A stretch of 64,000 nt of DNA, from positions 382,284 through 446,283 of the forward strand of contig CAVZMF010000004.1 in NCBI GenBank assembly GCA_963776375.1. Reading direction: 5' to 3'. The notes beneath the pieces are model-generated. The model ran no database searches, was not told the DNA's origin, and saw only the letters and a list, made by a program, of their open reading frames with translations. Positions within the stretch are counted from its first letter, which is position 1. Every line of letters begins with the position of its first letter. Shown in pieces: positions 36,440-47,261 of this stretch. This DNA comes from PALSA-612 sp963776375 (GTDB lineage Bacteria > Actinomycetota > Thermoleophilia > Gaiellales > Gaiellaceae). A program made the position numbers and the translations under genes.

Positions 36440-39400
36440 GGGCAGATCTTCGAGTACGACCGGCCGCCGACGAATCGGCTCCACTCCTCGGTCGTGAAGT
36501 TCCGCCCGGCTTGGGCGCATGCCTGTCGCTCCCACGCCTGGACCGTCGCCGGGAAGCGGTAGGCGCGGCCGTCTCCGTAGGTGTAGAAGAACGATCGGCC
36601 GTCCGGCGTGTAGGCGACGTTTCCCCACAGGCCCGTCGAGCTCGGGAAGTCGGTGCCGAATTGCTGCAGGGTCGACGTCTCCCAGATTCGAGTCCCGCCG
36701 CCGAAGCCGGCGGTGGCGAACGTCTTCCCGTCGGGTGCAAACGCGAGACCCGCGACCGGCCCGTTGGCGACGACCGTCGTGTGGCCAATCATCTTCCCGG
36801 TTGCCGGATTCCAGAGGCTCACGGCACCCGAGAAGGAGCCGGTCGCGAGTGTCCCGTCCGGCGAGAAAGCCACCACGCCGATCGCGTTCCCCGGATTGGA
36901 GTCGGGTGGCCGGATCGTGCGCTCGACGTGTCCGGTTCGTGTGTTCACGATCAGCACCAGGCCGTTGTCAGGCGTGACGGCGGCCGTGGTGCCGTCCGGC
37001 GAGATCGCGACCCAGCGGCCGCTCGTGTGCAGGTCGAGCGTGTGGCCGCCGACCAGCTTGCCGTCGCGCCACAGAGCCAGCTCTCCTTTCTCGGGCGCGG
37101 GGCCGGCCTCGGGGCGTGTGGCGGCGTCCACTGCGGCGATCAGGCGGCCATTCTCGGCGGAGGCGACCGACTGTACCGTGCGCGTCCTCGAGAGTCCGGG
37201 CAGGACTGCCGCAAGCCTCGGTTTCGGGCCGATCGCCCAGACCTGGACGAGGCCCTGGTCGGCGCCCACGACGAATCGCCCGTTTCCGGCCCACGCTCCC
37301 TGGAAGATGTTCCGCCCTGATGCCAGCGAGATCCTGGCGATTCGCCGCAAGGTCGACGTCGAGAAGAAGCTCACGTTCGATTGCTCCACGCTCGCGGCCA
37401 ACGTTCGCCCGTCGGGAGAGACGGCGAGGAGTGGGGGCACCGTGAGGGTGTTCCCGCGCGGAAGCCCGACGCCGACGCTGAACGGGCTGCCGAAGCGGCG
37501 GCTCGCGCCGAGGTCGTACTGGAGGATCGCGCCGTCGATGCCGGGCGTGTACAGCGTCTCGCCGTCGGGGCTGAAGTCTGCGGCGAAGACACGTGACGCG
37601 TGTCCGGTCAGGCGCTCGAGGACCTTGCCGGTCTTCGGGTCCCAGATGATGGCGAGCCCGTCGTCTCCGGTGCTGACGGCGACGCGCGAATCGGGCGAGA
37701 AGGTCATGCGGTTGACCTCGCCCGAGTGCGCTCCTTCGCCCAGGATCGTCTGGGCGCTTGCGATGTCGAAGAAGCGCACGGTGCCGTCCCCGAGTCCGTA
37801 GGCGAGCGTCTTTCCGTCGGGACTGAGCGCGGCCGGGGCGAACCCTCCCGTGAACCGGGGACCCGGCACCGATCCGATCCGCCTCATCGTCGCCGCGTCC
37901 CAGGTCGTGATCCGGCTGCTCTGGGCGACCATCAGCCGGTCACCCGGCAGCGCCTGGACCGCAACGAGGAGACCCGCGAATCCGGTCGGGATCGGGCAGT
38001 TCTTGGTCGGCGCCAGGATGCCGACGGCTGCGGACGCAGGGCACGGGACCTGCTTCGACGCCCCGCTTCTGTTCGGTTGCCACACCTCGATGTAGCCGTC
38101 GCCGTTGCTCCTGTCCTTCTTCTGGATCATCGACCACGCGAAGAAGGCGTAGCGCCCGTCGCGGGTAACCGCGACGAGGTTCCCGTTCGCGGGATTGTTC
38201 AGCCAGAGCTTGCTGAACGTGAAGGTTCGAAGTGTGCCGCCGGTCCTCGGGTCGACCAGAACCTGCACGGGAACCTTCACCGTCGGGGGTCCGCGGCGAA
38301 CAGATCGCCGGTCGTGGGCACGTAGGCGTAGTCGGCGTTGACGAGCGGGATCGTGCGCACGAGCGTGTGAGTCCGCGTGTCGAAGATCTTCATCCCGCAG
38401 CAGTTCGTCACCGCCGCAATCGAGCGGCCGTCGGGCGAGACCTTGACCTCCTGCGGACGGCCGTTGGAGATCCCCAGCGCGAACGTGCCGATCGCCGCCG
38501 GGCTGCGTAGCAGCGTCGCGAGCAGCGTGCCCTCGGTCTTGGGCGAACGGTCGAGGTTCAGCGACTCGCGGGCGAGCAGCATCGACAGGTCGATCCGCGG
38601 CTGCGAGACGGCCTCGGCGCCGAGCTGGCGGCCGAGCGCGACCGTCGCCTGGTGCTGGGCGGAGCTTCGCTGCTGGAGGGCGACGACGCCTCCGACGATC
38701 GCGGCGACAAGCAGCACCGCCGCGCCGACGAGGAGACCGCGTAGCCGCCGGTTCTGACGCCGCTGGCGGTCCGCCTCGAGGTCGGCATGGCTGCGGCTTG
38801 CGGCCAGGAACTCGCGCTCGAGCTCGTTGAGCTCGCGCTCGCGGCCGGCCGCCCAGTCGAGCGTGGCGGTCAGCCGCGCGCCGCGGTAGAGCTCCGCGGT
38901 GTCCCGATCGGCTGCCTCCCACCGCTTCGCGCTCTGGGTCAGGTGCTCGCGTAGCTCGCGTCCCTGCGCGTCCTCGGCCAGCCAGTCCTGGAACCGCGGC
39001 CACTCCCGCAGCAGAGCCTCGTGGGCGACCTCCACGCTCGACCCCTGGGCCGTCAGGAGCCGGTCTGCGGTGAGCCGCTCGACGACCTGCGTCAGCACGG
39101 GATCGCGGTCGAGGTCGAGCTCCGACAGCGGCACGCGGCGCCGTGCGACCGCGCCCTCGTCTCCGCTCGCGACCAGGCGCAGGAAGAGCCGCCGGGCCGC
39201 GTCGCGCTGCTCGTCCGTCAGATTTCGTAGGAGCTCTCCGCGAGCCGCGCAACCGCGCCGCGGACACCGCCGAGGCGGCCGTACGTCGCGAGCCGGAGCC
39301 AGTCGTCGTCGCGTTCGCGCCAGAGCTCGACCAGCGCCGTCGACAGGAGCGGGAGGCCGCCCGGCTCGTCGCCGATCTCCTCGACGAGCGCGTCGGTCAG

Positions 39401-41342
39401 CGCCGACTCCACCCGCACTCCGGTGCGCCTGCCGGGGAGCTCGATCGCCCGGCGGAGCTCGTCCGCGTTCATCGGGCCGACCAGCACCTGGTTCGCGGCC
39501 ACGAGCCGGGCGAGATCGGGGTAGGCGCCGCAGTGGCCGTAGTAGTCGCCGCGCAGGCCGACACGACCACGTACCGCTCCGGGTCGGACGCGCGGCCGAC
39601 GAGGCGGTCGACGAATGCGGCGCGCTCGTGCTCGTCCTGGCAGAGCGTGAACACCTCCTCGAACTGGTCGACGACGAGCACGAGCCGCTCGTTGGAGCCG
39701 CTTTCGTCGACCGCCGACAACTCTGCGAGCGGATGCTCGCCGGGGCGGATCGCCGACGACGTCCAACGCTCGCTGCCGGGAAGGAGGCCGGCCTGAAGCG
39801 ACGGCAACAGGCCGGCAGCGATCACGGACGACTTGCCGCTTCCCGACGCGCCCACGACCGCCAGCAGACCGGCTCCGACGGTGCGCGCGGCGAGCTCACC
39901 GACGAGCTGCTCGCGACCGAAGAACAGTGCCGAATCGGACTCCTCGAACGACGCCAGGCCCTTGTACGGCGCTTGCCCGTACTCGAGCTCGACCTGCGCC
40001 TCCTCGGAATAGAGCCTCCCGAGCTTGAGGCCGATGGCGTTGTTCGCAAACGCCAGATCGGCGCTGCGGGTGCGCCGCTCGGCGGCGAGGAACTCGGCGG
40101 CGGCGGCGAGTCTCCTCGATGCCTCCTGCTGTGCCCACTCGCTCATCAGCTCGTGGACCCGCGCAGGCACGCCCGCGGAGGCGCGCGCGATCGACTCGAG
40201 CGGCACGCTGTCGACGTCGTCCGCTCGCGTAGATCGTGGCCACGCTCCGGATCGCCTCGCCGTCCAGCGGTCCCAGCCGGCGGTGGCCGTCCCCGCGCGC
40301 GTTCACGGCGCCGAGCAGCCGATCCAGCTCGGGACCGCCCTCCGGGTCGCGCAGAAGACAGAGGACGAGGACCGGAGCGCTCTCGATCTGCGGGAACGCG
40401 TCCGCCAGCTGCGGCGCCAGCGTCGCCGCCGTCGCGTCGAAGTCGTCGAGCACGAGCAGGGTCGGGCCGTTCTCGTGCGAGCGCGCGCGGAGCCCAACCG
40501 TCGCGGCGGCCGCGGCGACGCCGCCGGCGCCCGCGTACGTACACGGTTGCCCTGTCGGCGCACGGCGAATGCGGCGATCTCCGCGGCGAGCCGACTCTTC
40601 CCGATCCCCGCGGGCCCGGAGACGACGAGCACTCGGCCGCGCCCGCGGCGCACCTGGCGCCACGTCCCGCGCAGCCAGGCGAGCTCGTGTTCGCGGTCCG
40701 ACGAGCGGCGCGTCGGGCTCCAGCTCGAACGGAAGCGGTCGCGCATCCGCCGCTGCCGGGCGGACGTCCGGCGTGGCCGGGAACTCGTCGACTGCCTCCA
40801 CCAGCTCGACCGGAGCCGTCGAATCCCTTCAGCTCGACCGTCCCGGCCGGGTCGAAACGGATGCCGGGCACGTCGCCCGCGCGTTCGGCGAGCGCCGCAG
40901 TCACGAGCACCTGGCCGGCTGCCGCCTGCGAGCAGAGGCGCGCCGCAGTGTTCAGCGCCGCACCGCGGTAACCGCCTTCGACCGGGACGGCCTCTCCCGT
41001 GTCGATCCCGATGCCCACGAGGAGCGGCAGGCCGCCGTCGGAGGCGGCCTCGTCCGTGCACACGACGGCCAGCTCGATGGCCGCGCGAACCGCCTGGGCC
41101 GCGGACTCGAACACAGCAAGGGCCTCGTCGCCGCGGAGCTCGATCACCCGGCCGCTGCGGGCCTCGACCGCGTCGCGGGCGAGCTGCGCGAAGCGAGTGG
41201 CCAGTCGAGCAGCTTCCGCGTCCCCGCGCTCCCGTGTGAACCGCGTGTAACCGCGGACGTCCGCGATCAGGAAGACGCGTTCAGCGCCCTGGACCTTGCC
41301 GTCGCCGTCGCCTGCCCCGGCGCGCGCCGCGACCTCGGTCAT
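36436..41342 (-). pseudogene. cyclase - AAA - nSTAND1 - WD40 receptor, multiply frameshifted
   Basis: A single very long gene, 1,635 residues when repaired. Order: class III cyclase domain (about 20-190; VFLIADVRGYTRFT, LRGDEALAVF, ALNTAAR), a first P-loop NTPase (SGPAGIGKSRLAAE, about 240), a second nSTAND1-type P-loop (GASGSGKSSVIAAGLLPS, about 497; LVVDQFEEVFTLC Walker B), a helical region, one membrane helix (RGLLVGAAVLLVAAIVGGVV, about 866-888), and a long WD40 propeller (about 970-1600) with repeated FSPDGxTL and IWDPKTGK-type strands. Seven frame changes (near 40815, 40705, 40555, 40230, 39555, 39222 and 38285) interrupt it; net indel count agrees with the total length. No in-frame stops besides those caused by the shifts were noticed, so sequencing error and a recent pseudogene are both possible. 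Confidence 0.78.
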
Positions 41343-41446
41343 GCCCTCAAGACCTGCATCGAGGGCTGCGATCTTCCCTCATGAGCCCGCGCCGAGCAAC
41401 TGGGTGTCGTGCGGCGGATCAGGGCGCGCTCGGAAGCCTGCGAGAG

Positions 41447-42097
41447 CTAACCGTCGAGAAGCTCTTCGTCCGCGACGTCGCGGATCACCCGGGCCGGATT
41501 GCCGACCACGACCTTGCGCGCCGGCACGTCCTTCGTGACCACGGCGCCGGCTCCGATGAACGCCTCCTCGCCGATCTCGATCCCCGGGCAGAGCACCGCG
41601 CCGCCGCCGACGCGCGCGCCGCGGCGGATCGTCGGGCCTTTGACCAGCTCGTGCCGTTTCTCGGTGCGGCCCATGAAGTTGTCGTTCGTCGTCACCACGC
41701 AGGGCGCGACGAAGACGTCCTCCTCCAGCGTCGAATAGGCGGTGACGTAGGCGTGCGCCTGGATCGTCGTCCGGGCCCCGACGGTCGTGTCGTTCTCGAC
41801 GAGGGAGCCGCGGCCGATGACGACGTCGTCGCCGATCTTGCAGCGCTCCCGCACGCAGGCGCCGTCGCCGACGATCACGCGTTCGCCGATCTTCGACCCC
41901 GCGAAGACCGTGGCGCCGGTGGAGACGATCGACCCGTCGGCGATCTCGACGGGCGGCAGCTCCTCGCGCTTCGCCGTCGAGCGGGGCGAGAGGACGGGCT
42001 GCTTGCCGACGACCGCTTGCTCGAGCACCTTGACCCCGTCCCCCAGCATCGTGCCGGGGTAGACGATCGCGGTCGGGTGGATCTCAGCGGCCGCCAA
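41447..42097 (-). CDS. hexapeptide-repeat acyltransferase (WbpD/WlbB-like)
   Basis: 216-residue left-handed beta-helix acetyltransferase. It shows many hexapeptide units ([LIV]-G-x4), such as IGERVIVGDGACV, IGDDVVIGRGSLVEN and VGARTTIQAHAYV, and ends IGAGAVVTKDVPARKVVVG with NPARVIRDV. The closest known type adds an acetyl group to the 3-amino position of UDP-GlcNAc3NA. The start is a TTG at 42097 with GGAG ahead, inside the end of the oxidoreductase gene. It is the last gene of the four-gene sugar operon. Confidence 0.87.
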   Translation of the reverse strand: MAAAEIHPTAIVYPGTMLGDGVKVLEQAVVGKQPVLSPRSTAKREELPPVEIADGSIVSTGATVFAGSKIGERVIVGDGACVRERCKIGDDVVIGRGSLVENDTTVGARTTIQAHAYVTAYSTLEEDVFVAPCVVTTNDNFMGRTEKRHELVKGPTIRRGARVGGGAVLCPGIEIGEEAFIGAGAVVTKDVPARKVVVGNPARVIRDVADEELLDG

Positions 42098-43056
42098 GCG
42101 ACTCCGTCAGCCGCTCGAGAACGCGAACGACCGCGGCGCCGTCTCGAGCGACCTGTCGGCGGTCGCCCTCGCCGCCCACGAGAGCGAGGAAGTGCTCGCA
42201 CTCGAGCCGCAGCGGCTCGTCGGTCGGAATCTTGGGAATGTGGATGTCGCCCGAGCGCGTCTGCCACTCGCCGTAGCTCTCGGCCTGCTTCCACGGGTAC
42301 TTGTCGTAGATCGTCACCTTGCGCTCGAGCTCCATGTCGTCGAACACGACCATCTTCTCGGTGCCGACGACGGTGATCTTCCTCATCTTGTGCGGGTCGA
42401 GCCACGATAGGTGCATGTGCGCGATCTTCCCGGACGGGAAGCGCAGATAGCAGAAGACGACGTCCTCGACCCCGGCAGTGAGAAAGTCGCGTCCGTGGGC
42501 AACGACCTCGTCGGGCTCCTCTTCGAGCAGGTAGAGGATCACCGACAGGTCGTGGACGCCCAGCGACCAGAGTGCGTTCTCGTCCTTGCGGATAATCCCG
42601 AGGTTTTGGCGGTTACCGTAGACGCAGAGCACGTCGCCGAGCGCACCGGCGTCGACGAGCTCCTTCAGCTTCTGGACGCCGGGGTGGTAGAGCAGCAGGT
42701 GCCCCGGCATGCACACGAGGTCGCGCGGCGGCGGCGAGTCGCACGAGCTCGTCCATCTCTCCCCCGCGCATCGCCGGCGGCTTCTCGACGAGGACGTGCT
42801 TGCCGGCCTCGAGGGCGCCGCGCGCCAAGTCGTAGTGCGTCGGCACCGGCGTGGCGACGACGACCGCGTCCAGCGCGTCGTCGGCCAGCAGCTCGTCGTA
42901 GCTCGCAGTCGCCTGCGCCTGCGGATAGCGGCTCGCGAACGCCTGGAGCCGCCCGTCGTCTGCATCGCAGATCCAGGCGAGCTCTGCAAGCCCGTCGAAG
43001 TTGCGTGCGAGGTTTGGTCCCCAGTGGCCGAGCCCGATCAGGCCGACTCGTGTCAT
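42084..43056 (-). CDS. Gfo/Idh/MocA oxidoreductase (WbpB/WlbA-like, one frameshift)
   Basis: Repaired to 323 residues. The NAD(P) motif RVGLIGLGHWGPNLARNF is at the N-terminus. VVVATPVPTHYDLARGALEA and KHVLVEKPPA (EKP motif, about 91-100) are the family signature. The C-terminal domain with LWSLGVHDLSVILYLL and the WLDPHKMRKITVVG segment follows. One extra base in the GCC run near 42725 breaks the frame after VRLAAA. By context it oxidises the 3-position of a UDP-HexNAc uronate. It starts inside the stop of the UDP-sugar dehydrogenase gene (ATGA). Confidence 0.88.
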
Positions 43057-44309
43057 AGTTTCCACACTTTGGGGTGGGCGCGTCCGGTGTCGCCGGTGGC
43101 GTTGCGGAAGTCGGCGACGACGTTCGCGTCGCGCACGACCTGGGCGTGGTCGATGGTCGAGTGCGCGGTGAGGATGGCGACGCAGTCGTAGGCGCCCGGC
43201 TGGAGCGGAACCGATTCCTTCCCGTCGAGTGTGGGCACGTGTGGGTCGTGGTAGGAGACGTCGGCGCCTGCGTTCTCGAGTAGTTGCATGACCTTGAGCG
43301 CCGGCGACTCGCGCACGTCGGAGATGTCGGCCTTGTAGGCCACGCCCAGGATCAGCACCTTCGATCCGCTCAGCGACTTGTGCGCGCCGTGGTTGAGCGC
43401 CTGCGAGATCAGCGAGCGGCAGTAGTAGGGCATGCCCTCGTTGACCTTGCCGGCCAGCTCGATGAACTCCGTGGAGAAGCCGTACTCGCGCGCCTTCCAG
43501 GTCAGATAGAAGGGATCGACGGGGATGCAGTGGCCGCCGAGGCCGGGGCCGGGCTGGAAGCTCATGAACCCGAACGGCTTCGTCGCCGCCGCGTCGACGA
43601 CCTCCCACACGTCGATGCCCATCCGCTCGCAGAGCTGCGCGAGCTCGTTGACGAGCGCGATGTTCACCGAACGGAAGATGTTCTCGAGCAGCTTGGTCAG
43701 CTCGGCCGCCTCGGGCGAGGACACGGGGTGGACGGTGTCGACCACGCCGCCGTACAGCTCGGCCGCGCGGCGCGTCGACTCCTCGTTGATGCCGCCGACG
43801 ATCTTCGGCACCGTCTTCGTCGACCACGTCTCGTTGCCGGGGTCGACGCGCTCGGGCGAGAAGGCAAGATGGAAGTCCTCGCCTGCCTTCAGGCCGGAGA
43901 GCTCTTCGAGGATCGGCTGGACGACCTCCCGCGTCGTCCCGGGATAGGTGGTCGACTCGAGCACGACGAGCTGCCCCGGCCGGAGCCGCTCGGCGATGGA
44001 GCGGCAAGCGCTGGTGACGATCGAGAGGTCGGGCTCGCGCTGTTTCGTCAACGGCGTCGCCAGCGCGATCAGGATCGCCTCGGCGTCGCGCAGGTCGTCG
44101 TAATCCGTCGTCGCCCGCACCGTCCCACGCTCGACGAGCGGGCCGAGCATCCTCGAGGGGACGTCCTCGATATGGCTCTCGCCGCGGTTGATGCCCTCGA
44201 CCACGCTCCGCTCGACATCGACCAGCACGACCTCGTTGCCCGCGTCGGCGAACACCTGCGCCAACGGCAGCCCGACATAACCTGCTCCAACGATCGCCAC
44301 CCTGGTCAT
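43053..44309 (-). CDS. UDP-N-acetyl-hexosamine 6-dehydrogenase (WecC/WbpA type)
   Basis: 418-residue nucleotide-sugar dehydrogenase that oxidises C6 of UDP-GlcNAc or UDP-ManNAc to the uronic acid with NAD. The Rossmann motif RVAIVGAGYVGLPLAQVFA starts the protein. FAFSPERVDPGN-type segment (HLAFSPERVDPGNE, about 147-160), the central helix ELTKLLENIFRSVNIALVNE, and the catalytic cysteine in GPGLGGHCIPVDPFYL (about 254-269) are all present. VLILGVAYKADISDVRESPA marks the C-terminal domain. Its ends overlap both neighbours by four bases. Confidence 0.94.
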   Translation of the reverse strand: MTRVAIVGAGYVGLPLAQVFADAGNEVVLVDVERSVVEGINRGESHIEDVPSRMLGPLVERGTVRATTDYDDLRDAEAILIALATPLTKQREPDLSIVTSACRSIAERLRPGQLVVLESTTYPGTTREVVQPILEELSGLKAGEDFHLAFSPERVDPGNETWSTKTVPKIVGGINEESTRRAAELYGGVVDTVHPVSSPEAAELTKLLENIFRSVNIALVNELAQLCERMGIDVWEVVDAAATKPFGFMSFQPGPGLGGHCIPVDPFYLTWKAREYGFSTEFIELAGKVNEGMPYYCRSLISQALNHGAHKSLSGSKVLILGVAYKADISDVRESPALKVMQLLENAGADVSYHDPHVPTLDGKESVPLQPGAYDCVAILTAHSTIDHAQVVRDANVVADFRNATGDTGRAHPKVWKL

Positions 44310-45356
44310 GACGCGGCAAGGCTAGCGAGCACAGCCGCCGCCACCTTCTCCGAGGCGTGCCCATCGCCGTACAGCCGCGGCCGCTCGGCAGGCATCCAGG
44401 CCGTCCGCACCGCCACCACCAGCCGCTCGGGATCATCGTCCACGAGCACATTCGCCACCCCGCTCCACCGTATCCACCCACTCCGTCGACGGCCGCGCCG
44501 TCACGCACGGCACCCCGTACCAGTACGCCTCCTTCTGGACCCCGCCCGAGTCGGTGACGATCACGCGCGCCTGCGACGCGAGTGCGGCGAAGTCGAGGTA
44601 GGACAGCGGCTGGCTGATCTGGACATGACCGAGGGACAGTCCCTCGGACCTGGCTACGGCGGCCGTGCGCGGATGGGCCGGGAGCAGGACAGGCTCATCC
44701 AGCCGGGACAGGCCGTGGAGGATGCGCGCGAGGCGCTCGGGGCGGACGTTCGCCTCCCGGTGGATCGTGGCCAGCACGTAGCGGCCGGGCTCGAGCTCGA
44801 AGTCGGTCAGCGCCGTCGAGCGCTCCCGTGCGATCGGGGCGAGACGGAGGCACGCGTCGTACATGACGTCGCCGACCACCTCGATGCGGCCCGGGACGCC
44901 CTCGGTGCGCAGCGTCTCGGCGCTGCGCTCGTCCGGGCACAGGAGCAGGTCGGCGATGCGGTCGACCTCGATGCGGTTGTGCTCCTCGGGCATGGACAGG
45001 TCGCCGCTGCGCAGCCCGGCCTCGACGTGCGCGACCGGAACGTCCTGTGCCACGGCCGCGCGCGCTCCGGCCAGTGTCGAGTTCGTGTCGCCGAAGACGA
45101 TCACCCGCTCGGGGGCGATGCGCTCGATCTGCTGCTCGACCCGGGATCGCATGCGCTCGATGTCAGCCGTCTGCAGGCCGAGATTGACCGGCTGTGCGAG
45201 CCCGAGTTCGTCGAAGAAGACCTGTGACAGATCGTGGTCGTAGTGCTGCCCCGTGTGCACGACGGTCTCGTCGATGCCGGCGGCACGGAGCGCCGTCGAG
45301 AGCGGCGCCGACTTGACGAACTGTGGGCGGTTGCCCACAACAGACAGGACGCGCAC
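44306..45356 (-). CDS. wecB: UDP-N-acetylglucosamine 2-epimerase, non-hydrolysing (one frameshift)
   Basis: Repaired to 349 residues; interconverts UDP-GlcNAc and UDP-ManNAc (or the 2,3-diacetamido uronates). RVLSVVGNRPQFVKSAPLS, HTGQHYD, FGDTNSTLAGA, HVEAGLRSGD and MPEEHNRIEVDRIADLL are all diagnostic, as is TDSGGVQKEAYWYGVPCVT. One extra base near 44462 breaks the frame after STEWVDTVE; the tail GVANVLVDDDPERLVVAV is read in the next frame to a stop at 44306. I take the GTG at 45356 as start; the frame is open to 45389. It is the first gene of the operon. Confidence 0.92.
44629..44647. repeat. 19-bp perfect palindrome inside wecB
   Basis: CCGAGGGAC, central A, GTCCCTCGG. It contains GGGACAGTCCC, a variant of the palindrome at 28121-28131. 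Its place inside a coding region means it may be chance or protein constraint. Confidence 0.4.
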
Positions 45357-45465
45357 GCGTCTCAGCCTAGTAGGTGCCTCCCCCAGCAATGCATGCCGGC
45401 CTCTGGCCCGCGATCACACGGCGCGTTGCAGAAGCTCGGCGGCATCACTGGACGAGGCACTCGGC

Positions 45466-46794
45466 ATGAGGTCGATCGCGGTCTGCACCTGCCTGCTCGC
45501 GCTGCTCGCGGCCGGCTCCGGTGGGGCCGGGGCGCCGCGACCGCGTCTTGCCGGCTCGCACGCGTGTCCCGACCAGGCCGGTTTCGTGTGCTCGACGCTC
45601 CAGGTGCCGCTCGACTACTCCGGCCGCGTGAAGGGAAGCCTGGCTCTCGCGGTCGCGACCTCGCTGAGCGGGCCGCGTGACGTGCTGCTCGTGCTCACGG
45701 GCGGCCCGGGACAACCGGGCGTCCCCTCGATCGGGCGGATCGCGGAGAGGTACGCCGCACTCGCCGAGCGGTACCGGTTCGTGATGATCGACCAGCGCGG
45801 CACGGGCGACCGCGCGCTCGACTGCCCGGCCCTACAGCGAGAGATGGGCTTCTCCGACCTGCAGCGGCCGACCCCCGGAGCGGTTCGCGCGTGCGCGGCG
45901 GCGGTCGGCCCGAAGCGCGCCTTCTACGGCACCGACGACACCGTCCGCGACCTCGACTACCTGCGACGCGCTCTCGGGGTCGGCCGGATGGCGATCGACG
46001 GCACCTCCTACGGCACCTATGTCGCCGAGCGCTACGCCCTTGCCTATCCCGGACACGTCTCGCGGCTCGTGCTCGACTCCGTCGTGCCGCACGAGGCCAG
46101 CGGGCAGCTGGAGACCCAGGCGTTTCCGCGGGTCACGCAGGTGCTGCGCAACGTATGCGGGCGCTGTGCGGACGACCTGGCCGCGGTCGTCGCTCGGTAC
46201 CGCAACGGCACGAAGCTGCTGGACGCGATCGTCACCCTCAGCGTCATCGACCCGACCTTCCGCACCCAGGTCGACCTCCCGCAGGTCCTGCGCCAGGCAC
46301 GGCTCGGCAACGCCCAGCCGATGAACGAGATGCTCGCCGGCTTTCGCGAGGCCCAGGCGTCGACACCCGCATCGGGCCTGAGCCAGGGCCTCCACGCGAG
46401 CGCGCTTTGCGGCGACTGGCGCTGGCCGTGGCGCGACTCGTCGGCGCCGCTCGCCGGCCGCGCGGCGGCGCTGAGCCGCTACGCGGCTGCCCTGCCCGGG
46501 CGGGCGCTCGGTCCCTTCGACCGCGCCACCGTGATCGGCAACGGGATCATGCAGCAATGCCTCTACTGGCCACCCACGGCGCCGACCCCGCAGCCGCGGC
46601 CGGGCACGAAGATCCAGGCGCCGGCGCTCGTGCTCGCCGGCGACCGCGACCTGTCGACGCCGCTGCCCTGGCCACTCCAGGAGCGGAAGCTGCTCCCGCA
46701 CGGCAGGCTCGTGATGATCCGCGGTTGGGGCCACTCGACGCAGCGGTCGACGGTCGCGCGCGCGGCAGTGGAGCGCTTCCTGCTCGCCCCCTAG
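45466..46794 (+). CDS. secreted alpha/beta hydrolase (proline iminopeptidase/TAP-like)
   Basis: 442-residue exported hydrolase. Signal peptide RSIAVCTCLLALLAAGSGG; then CPDQAGFVCSTLQVPLDY, typical of tripeptidyl aminopeptidases. The HG-loop equivalent is LTGGPGQPG (about 80), the nucleophile serine lies in DGTSYGTYVAERYA (about 176-189), the aspartate in LAGDRDLSTPL (about 390) and the histidine in GWGHSTQ (about 421). A C-terminal TAP-like domain carries the last two. The ATG at 45466 is chosen; an open frame upstream has no signal peptide. It is divergent from wecB. Confidence 0.87.
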   Translation: MRSIAVCTCLLALLAAGSGGAGAPRPRLAGSHACPDQAGFVCSTLQVPLDYSGRVKGSLALAVATSLSGPRDVLLVLTGGPGQPGVPSIGRIAERYAALAERYRFVMIDQRGTGDRALDCPALQREMGFSDLQRPTPGAVRACAAAVGPKRAFYGTDDTVRDLDYLRRALGVGRMAIDGTSYGTYVAERYALAYPGHVSRLVLDSVVPHEASGQLETQAFPRVTQVLRNVCGRCADDLAAVVARYRNGTKLLDAIVTLSVIDPTFRTQVDLPQVLRQARLGNAQPMNEMLAGFREAQASTPASGLSQGLHASALCGDWRWPWRDSSAPLAGRAAALSRYAAALPGRALGPFDRATVIGNGIMQQCLYWPPTAPTPQPRPGTKIQAPALVLAGDRDLSTPLPWPLQERKLLPHGRLVMIRGWGHSTQRSTVARAAVERFLLAP

Positions 46795-47150
46795 CGGCGT
46801 TCGAGGAAGCCGGCCGCGAGCATCTCACGGGCGGCGGGGAGCAGCGCCTGCTCGACAGTCGCGCTGCTCGCACCCTCGATCCGTGCCAGGTCGGCAGCGA
46901 TCTCGCCGAGGGTGCGCTGCCCGTCGAGCGCGGCCAGCAGCGCGGCGACGGTCGGGTCGAGGGAGCCGCGGAAGCCGAGCCCCTCCTCCAGCGAGAGGGC
47001 GATCTCGGCGACGCTCCACTCGCGGTCCCGGTAGACCGCGCGCTGCTCGAGGCGGGCGTGTTCCACGAGCACCAGCCGCTCCTGCAGCAGCGCGCCCTCG
47101 TCGGCGAGGCCGGCGAGGTCACGGTCGCCGCGAAGGGCGAGTCGTGGGTG
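46791..47150 (-). pseudogene. C-terminal fragment of a methyltransferase-like protein
   Basis: About 120 codons remain. The best-preserved part runs VEHARLEQRAVYRDREWSV, SLEEGLGFRGSLDP and REMLAAGFLERR, a winged-helix-like tail that I associate with large actinobacterial methyltransferases carrying a C-terminal accessory domain. No SAM motif is present upstream; the frame runs into the inverted segment described next. The stop shares four bases with the end of the hydrolase gene. Identity is tentative. Confidence 0.45.
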
Positions 47151-47245
47151 AGATGCGCGGCGGTGAAGTGCCCCACGACCTTGCCGCCCGGCCGGTCGAG
47201 GAGCTGGCCGTACCCGCTGTGACGCTCGCTGCTCGCCGGGACCTG
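47129..47245 (-). pseudogene. allene-oxide-cyclase-like gene, N-terminal half (reversed orientation)
   Basis: On the minus strand this segment reads SSERHSGYGQLLDRPGGKVV then GHFTAAHLTHDSPFA, the first half of a small AOC/dirigent-like barrel protein. The second half is on the plus strand directly to the right (from 47262). Flipping the segment would rejoin DSPFAA to SSLEIHTFTLKGG in one frame order. The heptamer ACGGTCG lies at both edges (47121 and 47260). Confidence 0.5.
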
Positions 47246-47261
47246 ACCTGCCCGGTGCGAC

